A DNA stretch of 7,393 nucleotides from Hadesarchaea archaeon (lineage in GTDB: Archaea; Hadarchaeota; Hadarchaeia; Hadarchaeales; Hadarchaeaceae), in assembly GCA_030601665.1 (NCBI GenBank), contig JAUWBP010000045.1:1-7393 (forward strand). The letters run 5' to 3'. Of this stretch, positions 1 to 5,123 are shown one piece after another. Below the pieces are notes generated by a model. The model was not told the DNA's origin. It saw only the letters and a program-made list of their open reading frames with translations, and searched no databases. How positions within the stretch are numbered: position 1 is the stretch's first letter; each line of letters begins with the position of its first letter. A program made the translations under genes and the position numbers.

Positions 1-468
1 AAGACAGGGAACATCGAACGCACGGCGTTTCCAGAACTTGCAGCCCGCGGACAACTTGCATGTTACAAAGAGGATAGGGACCCATTTTGGGCGGCGATTG
101 ACACGGCGAAGGATTTAGAGGAGGTCAGGAAGGAGTACTCAAACCGCACGGATAAACCTTGGGGTCATGAGAAAGTACTCGAACTCACCAAAAAACGAAT
201 GGAAAAATTGCTTTTCATCATGGCCGGCTACCGAACCTCGCTCCATTATCATAAGGTCAGAGATGAGATCCTTCACGTGCTAGGCGGTGCTGGGTGGATT
301 GAGTTCGAGCGGGGCAAGCGGAGGCGGTTCAGGAAAGGGATGAAGATACACATCAAGCCCAAAGTCGTTCACAGTTTCATAGCATCCAAAACCACCTTGA
401 TTCGCGAGGTTTCGACGCCTCATCCTAAGGACGTAGTTAGGGTAAAAGATTTCTATGAGGTAAGGTAG
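1..468 (+). CDS. Sugar-phosphate nucleotidylyltransferase with C-terminal cupin domain (5' partial)
   Basis: This frame is open from the first base, so the gene starts outside the window; 155 residues remain. Residues 1 to about 50 (with IERTAFPELAARGQL, then DPFWAAIDTAKDLEEV) resemble the C-terminal part of NDP-sugar nucleotidylyltransferases. Residues about 57-155 form a cupin opening with KPWGHEK, as in bifunctional mannose-1-phosphate guanylyltransferase/mannose-6-phosphate isomerase proteins. Likely cupin metal ligands are H82, H84, E89 and H124. The enzyme would make an NDP-sugar, perhaps GDP-mannose, for glycans in the cytoplasm; the sugar is inferred, not shown. An internal ATG at 199 would give only the cupin, but the frame runs uninterrupted through it and the KPWG motif lies before it, so I treat the whole stretch as one fused gene. 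The nucleotide-binding N-terminus is not visible. Confidence 0.85.
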   Translation, partial: KTGNIERTAFPELAARGQLACYKEDRDPFWAAIDTAKDLEEVRKEYSNRTDKPWGHEKVLELTKKRMEKLLFIMAGYRTSLHYHKVRDEILHVLGGAGWIEFERGKRRRFRKGMKIHIKPKVVHSFIASKTTLIREVSTPHPKDVVRVKDFYEVR

Positions 469-570
469 CGTGAGGGATAATCGCGGAGTTGGTTAAGACT
501 CTAGACGACTTGGGTATTTGGATTTTGAGTTTCGGGTGATAGAGGACTCGCGGAAGGTCATGAGGTGTAG
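469..570. other. Intergenic spacer, 102 bases
   Basis: I see no convincing gene here. A weak AT-rich stretch at about 511-528 (containing TATTTGGATTTTG) could be a TATA element for the downstream membrane-protein gene, giving a leader of roughly 30 bases. The match is poor, and read-through from the upstream gene is equally possible. Confidence 0.3.
562..567 (+). promoter_or_regulatory. Shine-Dalgarno site of the VTT-domain gene
   Basis: GAGGTG matches the core of the archaeal anti-Shine-Dalgarno complement. It lies 3 bases before the ATG at 571 and 6 bases before a second in-frame ATG at 574. The spacing favours 574 as the true start, which would remove one residue. Confidence 0.6.
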
Positions 571-1251
571 ATGATGAAGCATTGGTTCTTATTTCGTAAG
601 GGAACAGTCCCCACCGCACTTGTCATCATCATTGTGCTAGCCGTTGTCATCCTATTCGCCATGCTAGCAATCACCATCCCCAAAATATCCGGGGACGTTT
701 GGAAGAACATCGGCTATCCAGGCATTTCTTTGCTCAGCTTCATTGGCGCGAGCTCGGTCATCATCCCAATCCCTTACACGGTTATTTTGTTCGGAATCGC
801 TCGAGACTTTAATCCCTTTCTGCTCGCGATAGCGGCGAGTCTTGGAGCGGCGGGGGGAGAGCTAGTTGGATACGGGCTCGGATATGCAGGCAGGCATGCG
901 GTGGGAAAAAAGCGCCGCCGCCAGCTGGACGCGATGTTGAGTATTTTTGAAAGATTTGGGGTGCTCGCAGTCTTCATCTTCGCGCTTACCCCCCTCCCTG
1001 ATGATCTACTTTTCATTCCGCTTGGATTGATGCACTACAGCCTGTGGAGAGCCTTCACCGCATGTGTTGCTGGGAAGTTTGTGATGTCCCTCATCATTGC
1101 GTACATGGGTAAAGCTGCGGGTGAATTGTTAGATGGCTGGATGCTTGCAGCCGTAGTAGCGGTTATCTTAGCTTTGGTAGTGGTCGTGATGTTCAGAATT
1201 GATTGGGTGAAGGTCGCCGAAAGATATGTGCCGAGGAAGAGAAAAAAGTAG
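571..1251 (+). CDS. DedA/VTT-domain (SNARE-associated) integral membrane protein
   Basis: A 226-residue polytopic membrane protein of the DedA/VTT superfamily, probably its YqaA-like branch. The fold is read from a first membrane helix (about 14-36), a hydrophobic re-entrant-like stretch with prolines (about 51-75, SVIIPIPYT), a glycine-rich helix (82-107) carrying E97, a basic loop (KKRRR, 113-117), a second re-entrant-like stretch (128-153) with TPLPDD at 140-145, and helices at about 163-180 and 188-208. The C-terminus is basic (PRKRKK), as expected on the cytoplasmic side. Family members are linked to lipid scrambling or transport and to proton-dependent membrane homeostasis; the substrate here is unknown. 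The TPLPDD motif replaces the Arg-containing motif of bacterial DedA proteins. ATG 571 and ATG 574 are both possible starts. The gene converges on the FBP aldolase/phosphatase gene, so the two are not in one operon. Confidence 0.85.
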   Translation: MMKHWFLFRKGTVPTALVIIIVLAVVILFAMLAITIPKISGDVWKNIGYPGISLLSFIGASSVIIPIPYTVILFGIARDFNPFLLAIAASLGAAGGELVGYGLGYAGRHAVGKKRRRQLDAMLSIFERFGVLAVFIFALTPLPDDLLFIPLGLMHYSLWRAFTACVAGKFVMSLIIAYMGKAAGELLDGWMLAAVVAVILALVVVVMFRIDWVKVAERYVPRKRKK

Positions 1252-1259
1252 GCCGGGCG

Positions 1260-1275
1260 TTCAAGCCGGCTTGAA
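1260..1275. repeat. 16-bp perfect palindrome at a convergent gene junction
   Basis: TTCAAGCC is followed directly by its reverse complement GGCTTGAA. It covers the last codons and stop of the minus-strand FBP aldolase/phosphatase gene and begins 8 bases after the stop of the plus-strand membrane-protein gene. A second partial pairing, GCCGG at 1253-1257 with CCGGC at 1266-1270, could form a small hairpin. It may influence 3'-end formation on both strands or be coincidental. Confidence 0.6.
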
Positions 1276-2382
1276 TCTATCCTTCAACTTTTCCAAGACT
1301 TTGGGTAAGGTGGTGTATTCCATTGCCTCGGCGCCCAACCGAGCGGGTTCAAATTCACCCATCCGACGCAGGGTAACCGCGAGTTCGCCAGCCTCTCGGC
1401 GAGCCAAGTCAAACGAGGGATCCTCGAATAGATCGCTTATCATTGGATTGCCGTCATCATCGCAGGCGATTTTGCCGTGGCTGACTTGGAAGCCGAGTGC
1501 CACGATCCTTGGGGGGCCATCAAAAGCCACGCATTTAGCGTCTTTCAACCCCACGGGCATCAACGGGCCCCAGTGGCTACCGCGCATCCAGCCCTCTACA
1601 AAGTAGCTGTGCATGAAGGGCGCCACTACTTCCCCGAGCGCCGGCAGGCCGCGCTGACATCTCACGATAGAGACAGGATCGTCCTTTCCCACATATTTCC
1701 CCGCGATCAATGAGAGCCTAGTCGTACTCGTTGCAGCGCATACGAGGTCGTCGCTGGCCCGCCACACGTGTGAAGTCACATAGCGCCCAGGTGTTCCAAT
1801 CAATGCGATTAACTCGTACATCTCTTCAGGACACTTCAGGACAACCTTCTTGTTTTCGAACACATTGAGAACTTCAAATTTGAATCCCCCGCCCATGCTT
1901 GGATCGATTACAAGTCCAGCAGTGTTGAATGGGTCACCAAATATGCGAAATATTGGATAGTTAAAAGCACCGGGCTCCGTTTTATCAGCGGCGAAAAGAA
2001 CGATTGGATCCGAGCGCCGCTCCTCAATTTCCATCTCAGCTACACCTGGACCCATTCCTCGAACATTTCCGCTGAAAGCCGTTTTCAGAATATCCTGCCC
2101 CGCCCCGTAGAGTTTAAGGTCGGTGGCTTTTTTTGACGCCTCTAGGAAAATGTCCCAAGCTAGTTTGTGGATATCGGGGTTATTTTCCCCTTTTTGGTGA
2201 ACCATTAGAAGTTCAAGATCGTCTCCGGCATGGAACACATAGTGGCTGTTGATGAGCCCTTTTTTCTGTGCTTCCTGCAGACGCTTTTCGCCGAGATTTA
2301 GTATTGGTGTAGGAACCGTGTGGTGTCCGGCCAAAGACCCTACATCGCACTTGATTATCGATATGGTCGTTTTTTCAGCCAT
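1261..2382 (-). CDS. fbp: Bifunctional fructose-1,6-bisphosphate aldolase/phosphatase (class V FBPase)
   Basis: A 373-residue enzyme, close to the usual length of this archaeal family. It condenses dihydroxyacetone phosphate and glyceraldehyde-3-phosphate into fructose 1,6-bisphosphate and then removes the 1-phosphate, a one-way step of gluconeogenesis in the cytoplasm. Recognisable active-site residues are D13 and H20 near the N-terminus, D54-D55 (GDDLE), Q96, D133 (ADKTEPGAFN), and the YVGKDDP segment with Y230, the expected Schiff-base lysine K233 and metal ligands D234-D235. D288 (FDGPPR) and Y356 near the C-terminus complete the set. All positions expected of an active enzyme are present. 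The start ATG has GGAGAG upstream and a TATA-like region about 40 bases before it, so the gene probably has its own promoter. Its 3' end lies 9 bases from the convergent VTT-domain gene. Confidence 0.97.
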   Translation of the reverse strand: MAEKTTISIIKCDVGSLAGHHTVPTPILNLGEKRLQEAQKKGLINSHYVFHAGDDLELLMVHQKGENNPDIHKLAWDIFLEASKKATDLKLYGAGQDILKTAFSGNVRGMGPGVAEMEIEERRSDPIVLFAADKTEPGAFNYPIFRIFGDPFNTAGLVIDPSMGGGFKFEVLNVFENKKVVLKCPEEMYELIALIGTPGRYVTSHVWRASDDLVCAATSTTRLSLIAGKYVGKDDPVSIVRCQRGLPALGEVVAPFMHSYFVEGWMRGSHWGPLMPVGLKDAKCVAFDGPPRIVALGFQVSHGKIACDDDGNPMISDLFEDPSFDLARREAGELAVTLRRMGEFEPARLGAEAMEYTTLPKVLEKLKDRFKPA

Positions 2383-2385
2383 TTA

Positions 2386-2396
2386 CTCATCTCTCC
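2386..2396 (-). promoter_or_regulatory. Shine-Dalgarno site of the FBP aldolase/phosphatase gene
   Basis: On the minus strand GGAGAGATGAG lies just before the ATG, with about 10 bases between GGAG and the start codon. It is a near match to GGAGGTGATC and supports the chosen start. Confidence 0.6.
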
Positions 2397-2418
2397 TACA
2401 TACCATTTCACTACGCAC

Positions 2419-2435
2419 ATTTATAGTTAAATATT
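2419..2435 (-). promoter_or_regulatory. Probable TATA box region of the FBP aldolase/phosphatase gene
   Basis: The minus strand reads AATATTTAACTATAAAT, the most AT-rich stretch in the 51-base spacer between this gene and the membrane-protein gene upstream. Depending on which half is used, transcription would start about 14-22 bases before the ATG, leaving a short leader with the ribosome site. It overlaps the last codon and stop of the upstream gene. Confidence 0.5.
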
Positions 2436-2994
2436 ACGTGTAAGAGATAAGGAACGCACCAACTAAACCTGCGGCTACCGCGGCCGCGAGGATGAGTAAT
2501 AGAGTTGTCATCGGTCCTCCTCCCACCTCTGGCTTTAGGGGCTTCCCTCGGAGCCGGTACCACATGTACGTTGCCCGCTGGGTGCCGAGGTGCGCAGCCC
2601 ACAGGCAGAGCGGCAGGTTCACGGCCAAGATAAGCACGATGAACAGGACCATCCAGAATTCGTTAGCCGGGATATTGGGGAAGGACCAACCCCCCACCGT
2701 TTGCTCGAGTTGAGTGATAAGCACCCCGTCATAAACTCCCCGCGAGAAGAGGAAGACAGCGGCCCCCGCACCGAAGAAGAGTTGGGCGAGCACGAAGGTC
2801 GCGAGGACGGTAAGCGTGAAGTAGGCAAGCGGCTGCCACCATTCACTCAGTTCGAGTGGCGAGGGCACACGTACGGCCTGACTGATGTCAACGAAGGATC
2901 CTCCATCACCACCCCAACGCCCGTAAGCGACGCCGAGAACCCAGCTTCCGATGACTAGCAACCAGAATGCTGCGTGCCAGTATTCCCCGCGCAT
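2434..2994 (-). CDS. Multi-pass membrane protein of unknown function
   Basis: A 186-residue hydrophobic protein that I do not recognise with confidence. Likely membrane helices are at about 8-25, 55-73, 74-94, 113-136 and 163-183. A loop at about 26-54 has the glycine-rich GRWGGDGGSF, and a basic segment at about 140-153 (RATYMWYRLRGKPLK) is probably cytoplasmic. The arrangement FFGAGAAVFLFSRGVYDGVL, then a helix with NLP (126-128), is faintly like the SpoIIM/DUF95 membrane family; this is a weak impression only. It begins 20 bases after the stop of the coiled-coil gene, with CGGTGAAGCG directly before its ATG as a ribosome site, so the two are probably co-transcribed. There are no catalytic motifs, and the role is unknown. 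Confidence 0.8.
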   Translation of the reverse strand: MRGEYWHAAFWLLVIGSWVLGVAYGRWGGDGGSFVDISQAVRVPSPLELSEWWQPLAYFTLTVLATFVLAQLFFGAGAAVFLFSRGVYDGVLITQLEQTVGGWSFPNIPANEFWMVLFIVLILAVNLPLCLWAAHLGTQRATYMWYRLRGKPLKPEVGGGPMTTLLLILAAAVAAGLVGAFLISYT

Positions 2995-3014
2995 CGCTTC
3001 ACCGAGGTGCTGAG

Positions 3015-3248
3015 CTATCGGTACTTTCGCTCGTAGTCGCGTCGTGCCTTGGATATAGCGCGGTTGAGGTAGTTGTGGCTTACCTTAGTCGGCTGGACTG
3101 GTGTTAGTGGAGAAGGTGACGACTTCAAAATCCCGGCGGAACGCTCTAAAACGCCCAATCGGCGTTCCAAATCCGACAATCGCTGAATTAATGAGTTTAA
3201 CTTACTCTCGATAGATGAAACGCGCGTATCTTTCGCAATTTGTTCCAT
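3015..3248 (-). CDS. Small coiled-coil protein of unknown function
   Basis: A 77-residue protein with no family I can name. Residues 10-41 show an uninterrupted hydrophobic a/d pattern: V10, I13, L17, L20, L24, L27, L31, L34, A38, L41. This predicts about four and a half heptads of coiled coil, so the protein probably dimerises or oligomerises. A proline/serine-rich linker follows (about 43-54, SSPSPLTPVQPT), then a basic tail with many Arg, Lys and Tyr (60-77). There is no signal peptide or membrane segment. The start is well supported: AGAGGT lies 6 bases before the ATG, and a good TATA box lies about 40 bases before it. It is the first gene of a likely two-gene operon with the multi-pass membrane protein, so it may be a cytoplasmic partner or scaffold for that protein. 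Confidence 0.8.
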   Translation of the reverse strand: MEQIAKDTRVSSIESKLNSLIQRLSDLERRLGVLERSAGILKSSPSPLTPVQPTKVSHNYLNRAISKARRDYERKYR

Positions 3249-3254
3249 TCCCTT

Positions 3255-3260
3255 ACCTCT
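3255..3260 (-). promoter_or_regulatory. Shine-Dalgarno site of the coiled-coil gene
   Basis: AGAGGT on the minus strand lies 6 bases before the ATG at 3248. The spacing is ideal and fixes the start of this short gene. Confidence 0.7.
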
Positions 3261-3284
3261 CTTTTGATTTTTTGAGCTTTCCAG

Positions 3285-3293
3285 TATTTAAAG
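3285..3293 (-). promoter_or_regulatory. TATA box of the coiled-coil/membrane-protein operon
   Basis: The minus strand reads CTTTAAATA, close to the archaeal box A consensus. Transcription would start about 26 bases downstream, near 3263, giving a leader of about 15 bases that just contains the ribosome site. It lies in the 78-base gap after the AMMECR1 gene, arguing that the operon is separate from AMMECR1. Confidence 0.65.
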
Positions 3294-3306
3294 TTAGTTT
3301 CGCCTC

Positions 3307-3320
3307 AAAAAGGTCGAAAA
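3307..3320 (-). terminator. Possible T-rich terminator after the AMMECR1 gene
   Basis: The minus strand reads TTTTCGACCTTTTT beginning 6 bases after the AMMECR1 stop. Archaeal termination often uses oligo-T tracts without a strong hairpin. The position, before the next promoter, fits, but the tracts are short. Confidence 0.3.
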
Positions 3321-3326
3321 GCTCCA

Positions 3327-3932
3327 TCATTCCTTCTGGGTCATTTTTTGTTCCTCTACCTCGCCGCCTGGTTTTCTCTCTCTGAAGACCTGCGCCGAAA
3401 ACTTGCTTATATAAACCCCCTCACGGAGCCAGTGATCTGGCATCAGCCCCGCTTTCATGCAGGCGTGCGAGAGGAACTCCTCGGCATCCCACCCCCACTC
3501 GACGGGTACTTGGGGCAGCAGCAGGCCAGCGTAACCCGACCACTCGATGATTAAACCGTCCCTGCCGATTACGATGTGTTTCGGATACTCGCGTGGGATT
3601 TTCACTTTGATGGGTTCGGGCTTCGAGAGCACGCTTACTTCCACCTCCAGCGCGGGGAGCTCTTCAGGGGTTACCGGCGGAAAGCGAGGGTCTCTGGTCG
3701 CGGAGCTTATGGCGGAGTCGATCACGGCATCGACGAGAGGGGTGGTGGGTAGGGGGTGGCCGATACATCCACGGAGCTCGCCCTCCTTGTTAAGGGTAAC
3801 GAAAACGCCTCGATGTTTGCATAATTTCGCAGGCACTTTCGGCACCTGCGGTTTTCTGTCCTCGTGCAGGTAAGTTTCGATCGTTTTCCTAGCGAGCTTC
3901 ACAAGCAACTTTCCTTCCTCGAGCGTGAGCAC
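3327..3932 (-). CDS. AMMECR1-domain protein
   Basis: A 201-residue protein matching the AMMECR1 family over nearly its full length. The hallmark LRGCIGH is at 53-59, followed by ATRDPRFPPVTPEE (78-91) and the conserved LLLPQVPVEWGWDAEEFL block (137-154). The family occurs across archaea and eukaryotes; its biochemical activity is not settled, and the invariant Cys of RGCIGH (C56) and nearby residues are thought to form a functional site. The start is a GTG at 3932, giving the LTLEEGKLLVKLAR opening typical of family members. It lies 5 bases after the stop of the Mut7-C gene, with GGTGGGAT upstream as a possible ribosome site, so translation is probably coupled. The last 15 or so residues are charged and poorly conserved. 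No key residue appears missing. Confidence 0.95.
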   Translation of the reverse strand: MLTLEEGKLLVKLARKTIETYLHEDRKPQVPKVPAKLCKHRGVFVTLNKEGELRGCIGHPLPTTPLVDAVIDSAISSATRDPRFPPVTPEELPALEVEVSVLSKPEPIKVKIPREYPKHIVIGRDGLIIEWSGYAGLLLPQVPVEWGWDAEEFLSHACMKAGLMPDHWLREGVYISKFSAQVFRERKPGGEVEEQKMTQKE

Positions 3933-3937
3933 GGGAT

Positions 3938-4426
3938 TTATCCCACCATCTGGTTATATCGTGAGGCCATTTCAAGTATAGTCTTCCAATGTGTGCCATG
4001 CCAATATATTTTACCACAATTCCCACATCGCCAGAACTCCCGTTGCGCTTTGAGTACGGTTGTTGGGACAATATCTTTGACATCGTCCTTGTTCGTAAGC
4101 TTGAGCGAACCGTTGCACATCGGGCATCTGGAGTTTTCGGGCTCGATCTTGATCTTCCACCCACAGCGTTTCGAGACCTCGACTAGCTGCCCAACGACAT
4201 CGTCGCTCTCGACGTAGGCGCTCCGGATGCCTGCACGCTTGGCGCGACGGTACAGGGCCAAGTCGCACGTCAGCAGCACTCTTCGCTTGAGATTGGCTAG
4301 CTCAAGCAAGACATCGTCCTGCTCGCTCGCGGGCACCTTGAGATCACCTATGTAAGTGACATCGTGGCCAGCCAGCCTAAGCCAGCGCGCAAGCTTGCCG
4401 AGCATACCATCCGCGACGAATCTCAT
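3938..4426 (-). CDS. Mut7-C RNase-domain protein (PIN-like fold with zinc ribbon)
   Basis: A 162-residue stand-alone Mut7-C protein (COG1656 type). The N-terminus FVADGMLGKLARWLRLAG (3-20) is the family signature, with D6 as a likely metal ligand. D55 (LLTCDLALYRRAKRAG) and D75-D76 supply the other acidic residues expected of a PIN-like nuclease site. The C-terminal half carries a zinc ribbon, C101-x2-C104 and C134-x2-C137, ending with KIYWHGTHW, typical of the family. It probably acts on RNA; the substrate is unknown. It is the first gene of a tight pair with the AMMECR1 gene. No good ribosome site lies immediately before the ATG, so the message may be leaderless or weakly initiated; the nearest GGAG is about 24 bases upstream. 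Confidence 0.93.
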   Translation of the reverse strand: MRFVADGMLGKLARWLRLAGHDVTYIGDLKVPASEQDDVLLELANLKRRVLLTCDLALYRRAKRAGIRSAYVESDDVVGQLVEVSKRCGWKIKIEPENSRCPMCNGSLKLTNKDDVKDIVPTTVLKAQREFWRCGNCGKIYWHGTHWKTILEMASRYNQMVG

Positions 4427-4490
4427 TAAACCGTGCTATTCTTTGCAGCGCTCCAAAAAAAGTAGTTGTTGCTTGCTGTGGCATTTTCAA

Positions 4491-4500
4491 CCTTAAAAGG
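4491..4500. promoter_or_regulatory. AT-rich box in the divergent Mut7-C / winged-helix spacer
   Basis: CCTTAAAAGG reads similarly on both strands and is the best TATA-like element in the 102-base spacer between the divergent genes. For the plus-strand gene it would place transcription near 4520, leaving almost no leader; for the Mut7-C gene it would leave a leader of about 44 bases. Which gene it serves, or both, cannot be decided by eye. Confidence 0.4.
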
Positions 4501-4516
4501 TCAAAAGGACATTAAG

Positions 4517-4522
4517 GGTGGT
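4517..4522 (+). promoter_or_regulatory. Shine-Dalgarno site of the CxxC/winged-helix gene
   Basis: GGTGGT lies 6 bases before the ATG at 4529. It selects this ATG over a TTG at 4466, which would add 21 residues of spacer translation. Confidence 0.6.
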
Positions 4523-4528
4523 AGTAAA

Positions 4529-4891
4529 ATGCGCCAGCGTATCGAGGTGACCTGTCCCATCTGCGGTAAGCCTTTCAGCGTGGAGCTCGAGATAAGCACT
4601 TACGTCACAGCTGAGGCGGCGCCCCCAACGAAAAAGCGCGGGGTAGCGCTGGTGTTACGAAGCCAAGAGGCCAAGGTCGATTTCGTACTTCGCGCGATGC
4701 GGGCGCTGGCTAGCAAGGAGCCAAGTGGGATGATAGAGGTCGATGAGATCGTCGACTTAGCCGGGAAAGTAGGGCTCACACGCGAGGAGGTCGATGGGGT
4801 TTTAGCTGGGGAGAAAGAGGCTGGCCATATCTACGAGCCGAAGCCGGGCATGATCTGCTTTACCATCCCGCCCGAGCGAGCGAAAGGTTAG
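4529..4891 (+). CDS. Small CxxC-knuckle protein with MCM-like C-terminal winged helix
   Basis: A 120-residue protein. The N-terminus has one CPIC knuckle (C9, C12) within TCPICGKPFSVELE, the form of half a zinc ribbon; no second CxxC follows, so zinc binding would need C110, other ligands or dimerisation. Residues about 45-112 look like the winged-helix domain at the C-terminus of archaeal MCM helicases: helix AKVDFVLRAMRALAS, then MIEVDEIVDLAGKVGLTREEVDGVL, then the wing AGHIYEPKPGMICF, which parallels the MCM ending with IYE-KP. The frame carries no helicase domain, so it could be a DNA-binding adaptor, a regulator, or a paralogue of the MCM tail. The start is set by the ribosome site at 4517-4522. 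The gene is divergent from Mut7-C, and its stop overlaps the stop of a putative minus-strand microprotein. Confidence 0.85.
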   Translation: MRQRIEVTCPICGKPFSVELEISTYVTAEAAPPTKKRGVALVLRSQEAKVDFVLRAMRALASKEPSGMIEVDEIVDLAGKVGLTREEVDGVLAGEKEAGHIYEPKPGMICFTIPPERAKG

Positions 4892-5028
4892 TCCTCTTCT
4901 TCGAAAATTTGTTTCTCTTCGAGGCCCTCATCGAGTACGCGTTTAAGCTGCTTTCGTTCGAGCTCAAGGTCCTTCTCTCTGCCTTTTCGTTCCTTCGCGC
5001 GGCGCTTGAAGCGTCGCAAACAAAACAC
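4888..5028 (-). CDS. Putative charged microprotein (about 46 aa)
   Basis: The minus strand holds a short frame of 46 codons plus TAA. It encodes a very charged peptide beginning VFCLRRFKRRAKERKGREKD and ending KQIFEEED; a basic first half passes into a Lys/Glu-rich likely helix (about 10-40). Codon choice (CGC, GAG, CTC, AAG) resembles the neighbouring genes. The start is uncertain: GTG at 5028 is given here, GTG at 5046 would give 52 residues, and TTG at 5019 would give 43 and has GGTG 6 bases before it. Its TAA shares two bases with the TAG of the convergent winged-helix gene. It lies downstream of the MinD-like gene on the same strand, after about 95 bases. No family is recognised, and it could be a chance frame. 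Confidence 0.45.
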   Translation of the reverse strand: MFCLRRFKRRAKERKGREKDLELERKQLKRVLDEGLEEKQIFEEED

Positions 5029-5123
5029 CCATTTTAAGTTTTGCACATCAGCTTAATAGCCATTTGGTGTTTGTGTGTGGCACTTGGGGATGAACAACGA
5101 GTGCGCTGGGGCGGCAATGGGGA
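5029..5123 (-). other. Spacer downstream of the MinD-like gene
   Basis: I see no gene in this stretch. On the minus strand AACTTAAAATGG (about 5029-5040) is TATA-like and could serve the microprotein if that uses an internal start. No convincing terminator hairpin was found. Confidence 0.3.

Noticed and set aside
199..468. A separate 89-residue cupin gene starting at ATG 199
   Set aside because: The same frame is open back to base 1 and encodes a matching nucleotidylyltransferase tail and the KPWG motif of the cupin, so the ATG is internal.
469..570. Possible tRNA-like segment (GGTTAAG stretch)
   Set aside because: No T-loop GGTTCGAATCC, acceptor stem or cloverleaf pairing could be found.
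569..577. Possible C/D box RNA: ATGATGA matches box C exactly
   Set aside because: It is the doubled start codon of the VTT-domain gene, and no CTGA box D is found at a suitable distance downstream.
2590..2958. Plus-strand open frame opposite the multi-pass membrane protein
   Set aside because: It has low-complexity charged content and no ribosome site. The minus strand has a plausible membrane topology, a ribosome site and an operon partner.
4466..4528. N-terminal extension of the winged-helix protein from a TTG at 4466
   Set aside because: The extra 21 residues cover the TATA-like box and ribosome site. ATG 4529 has GGTGGT at ideal spacing and is followed by the CPIC motif.
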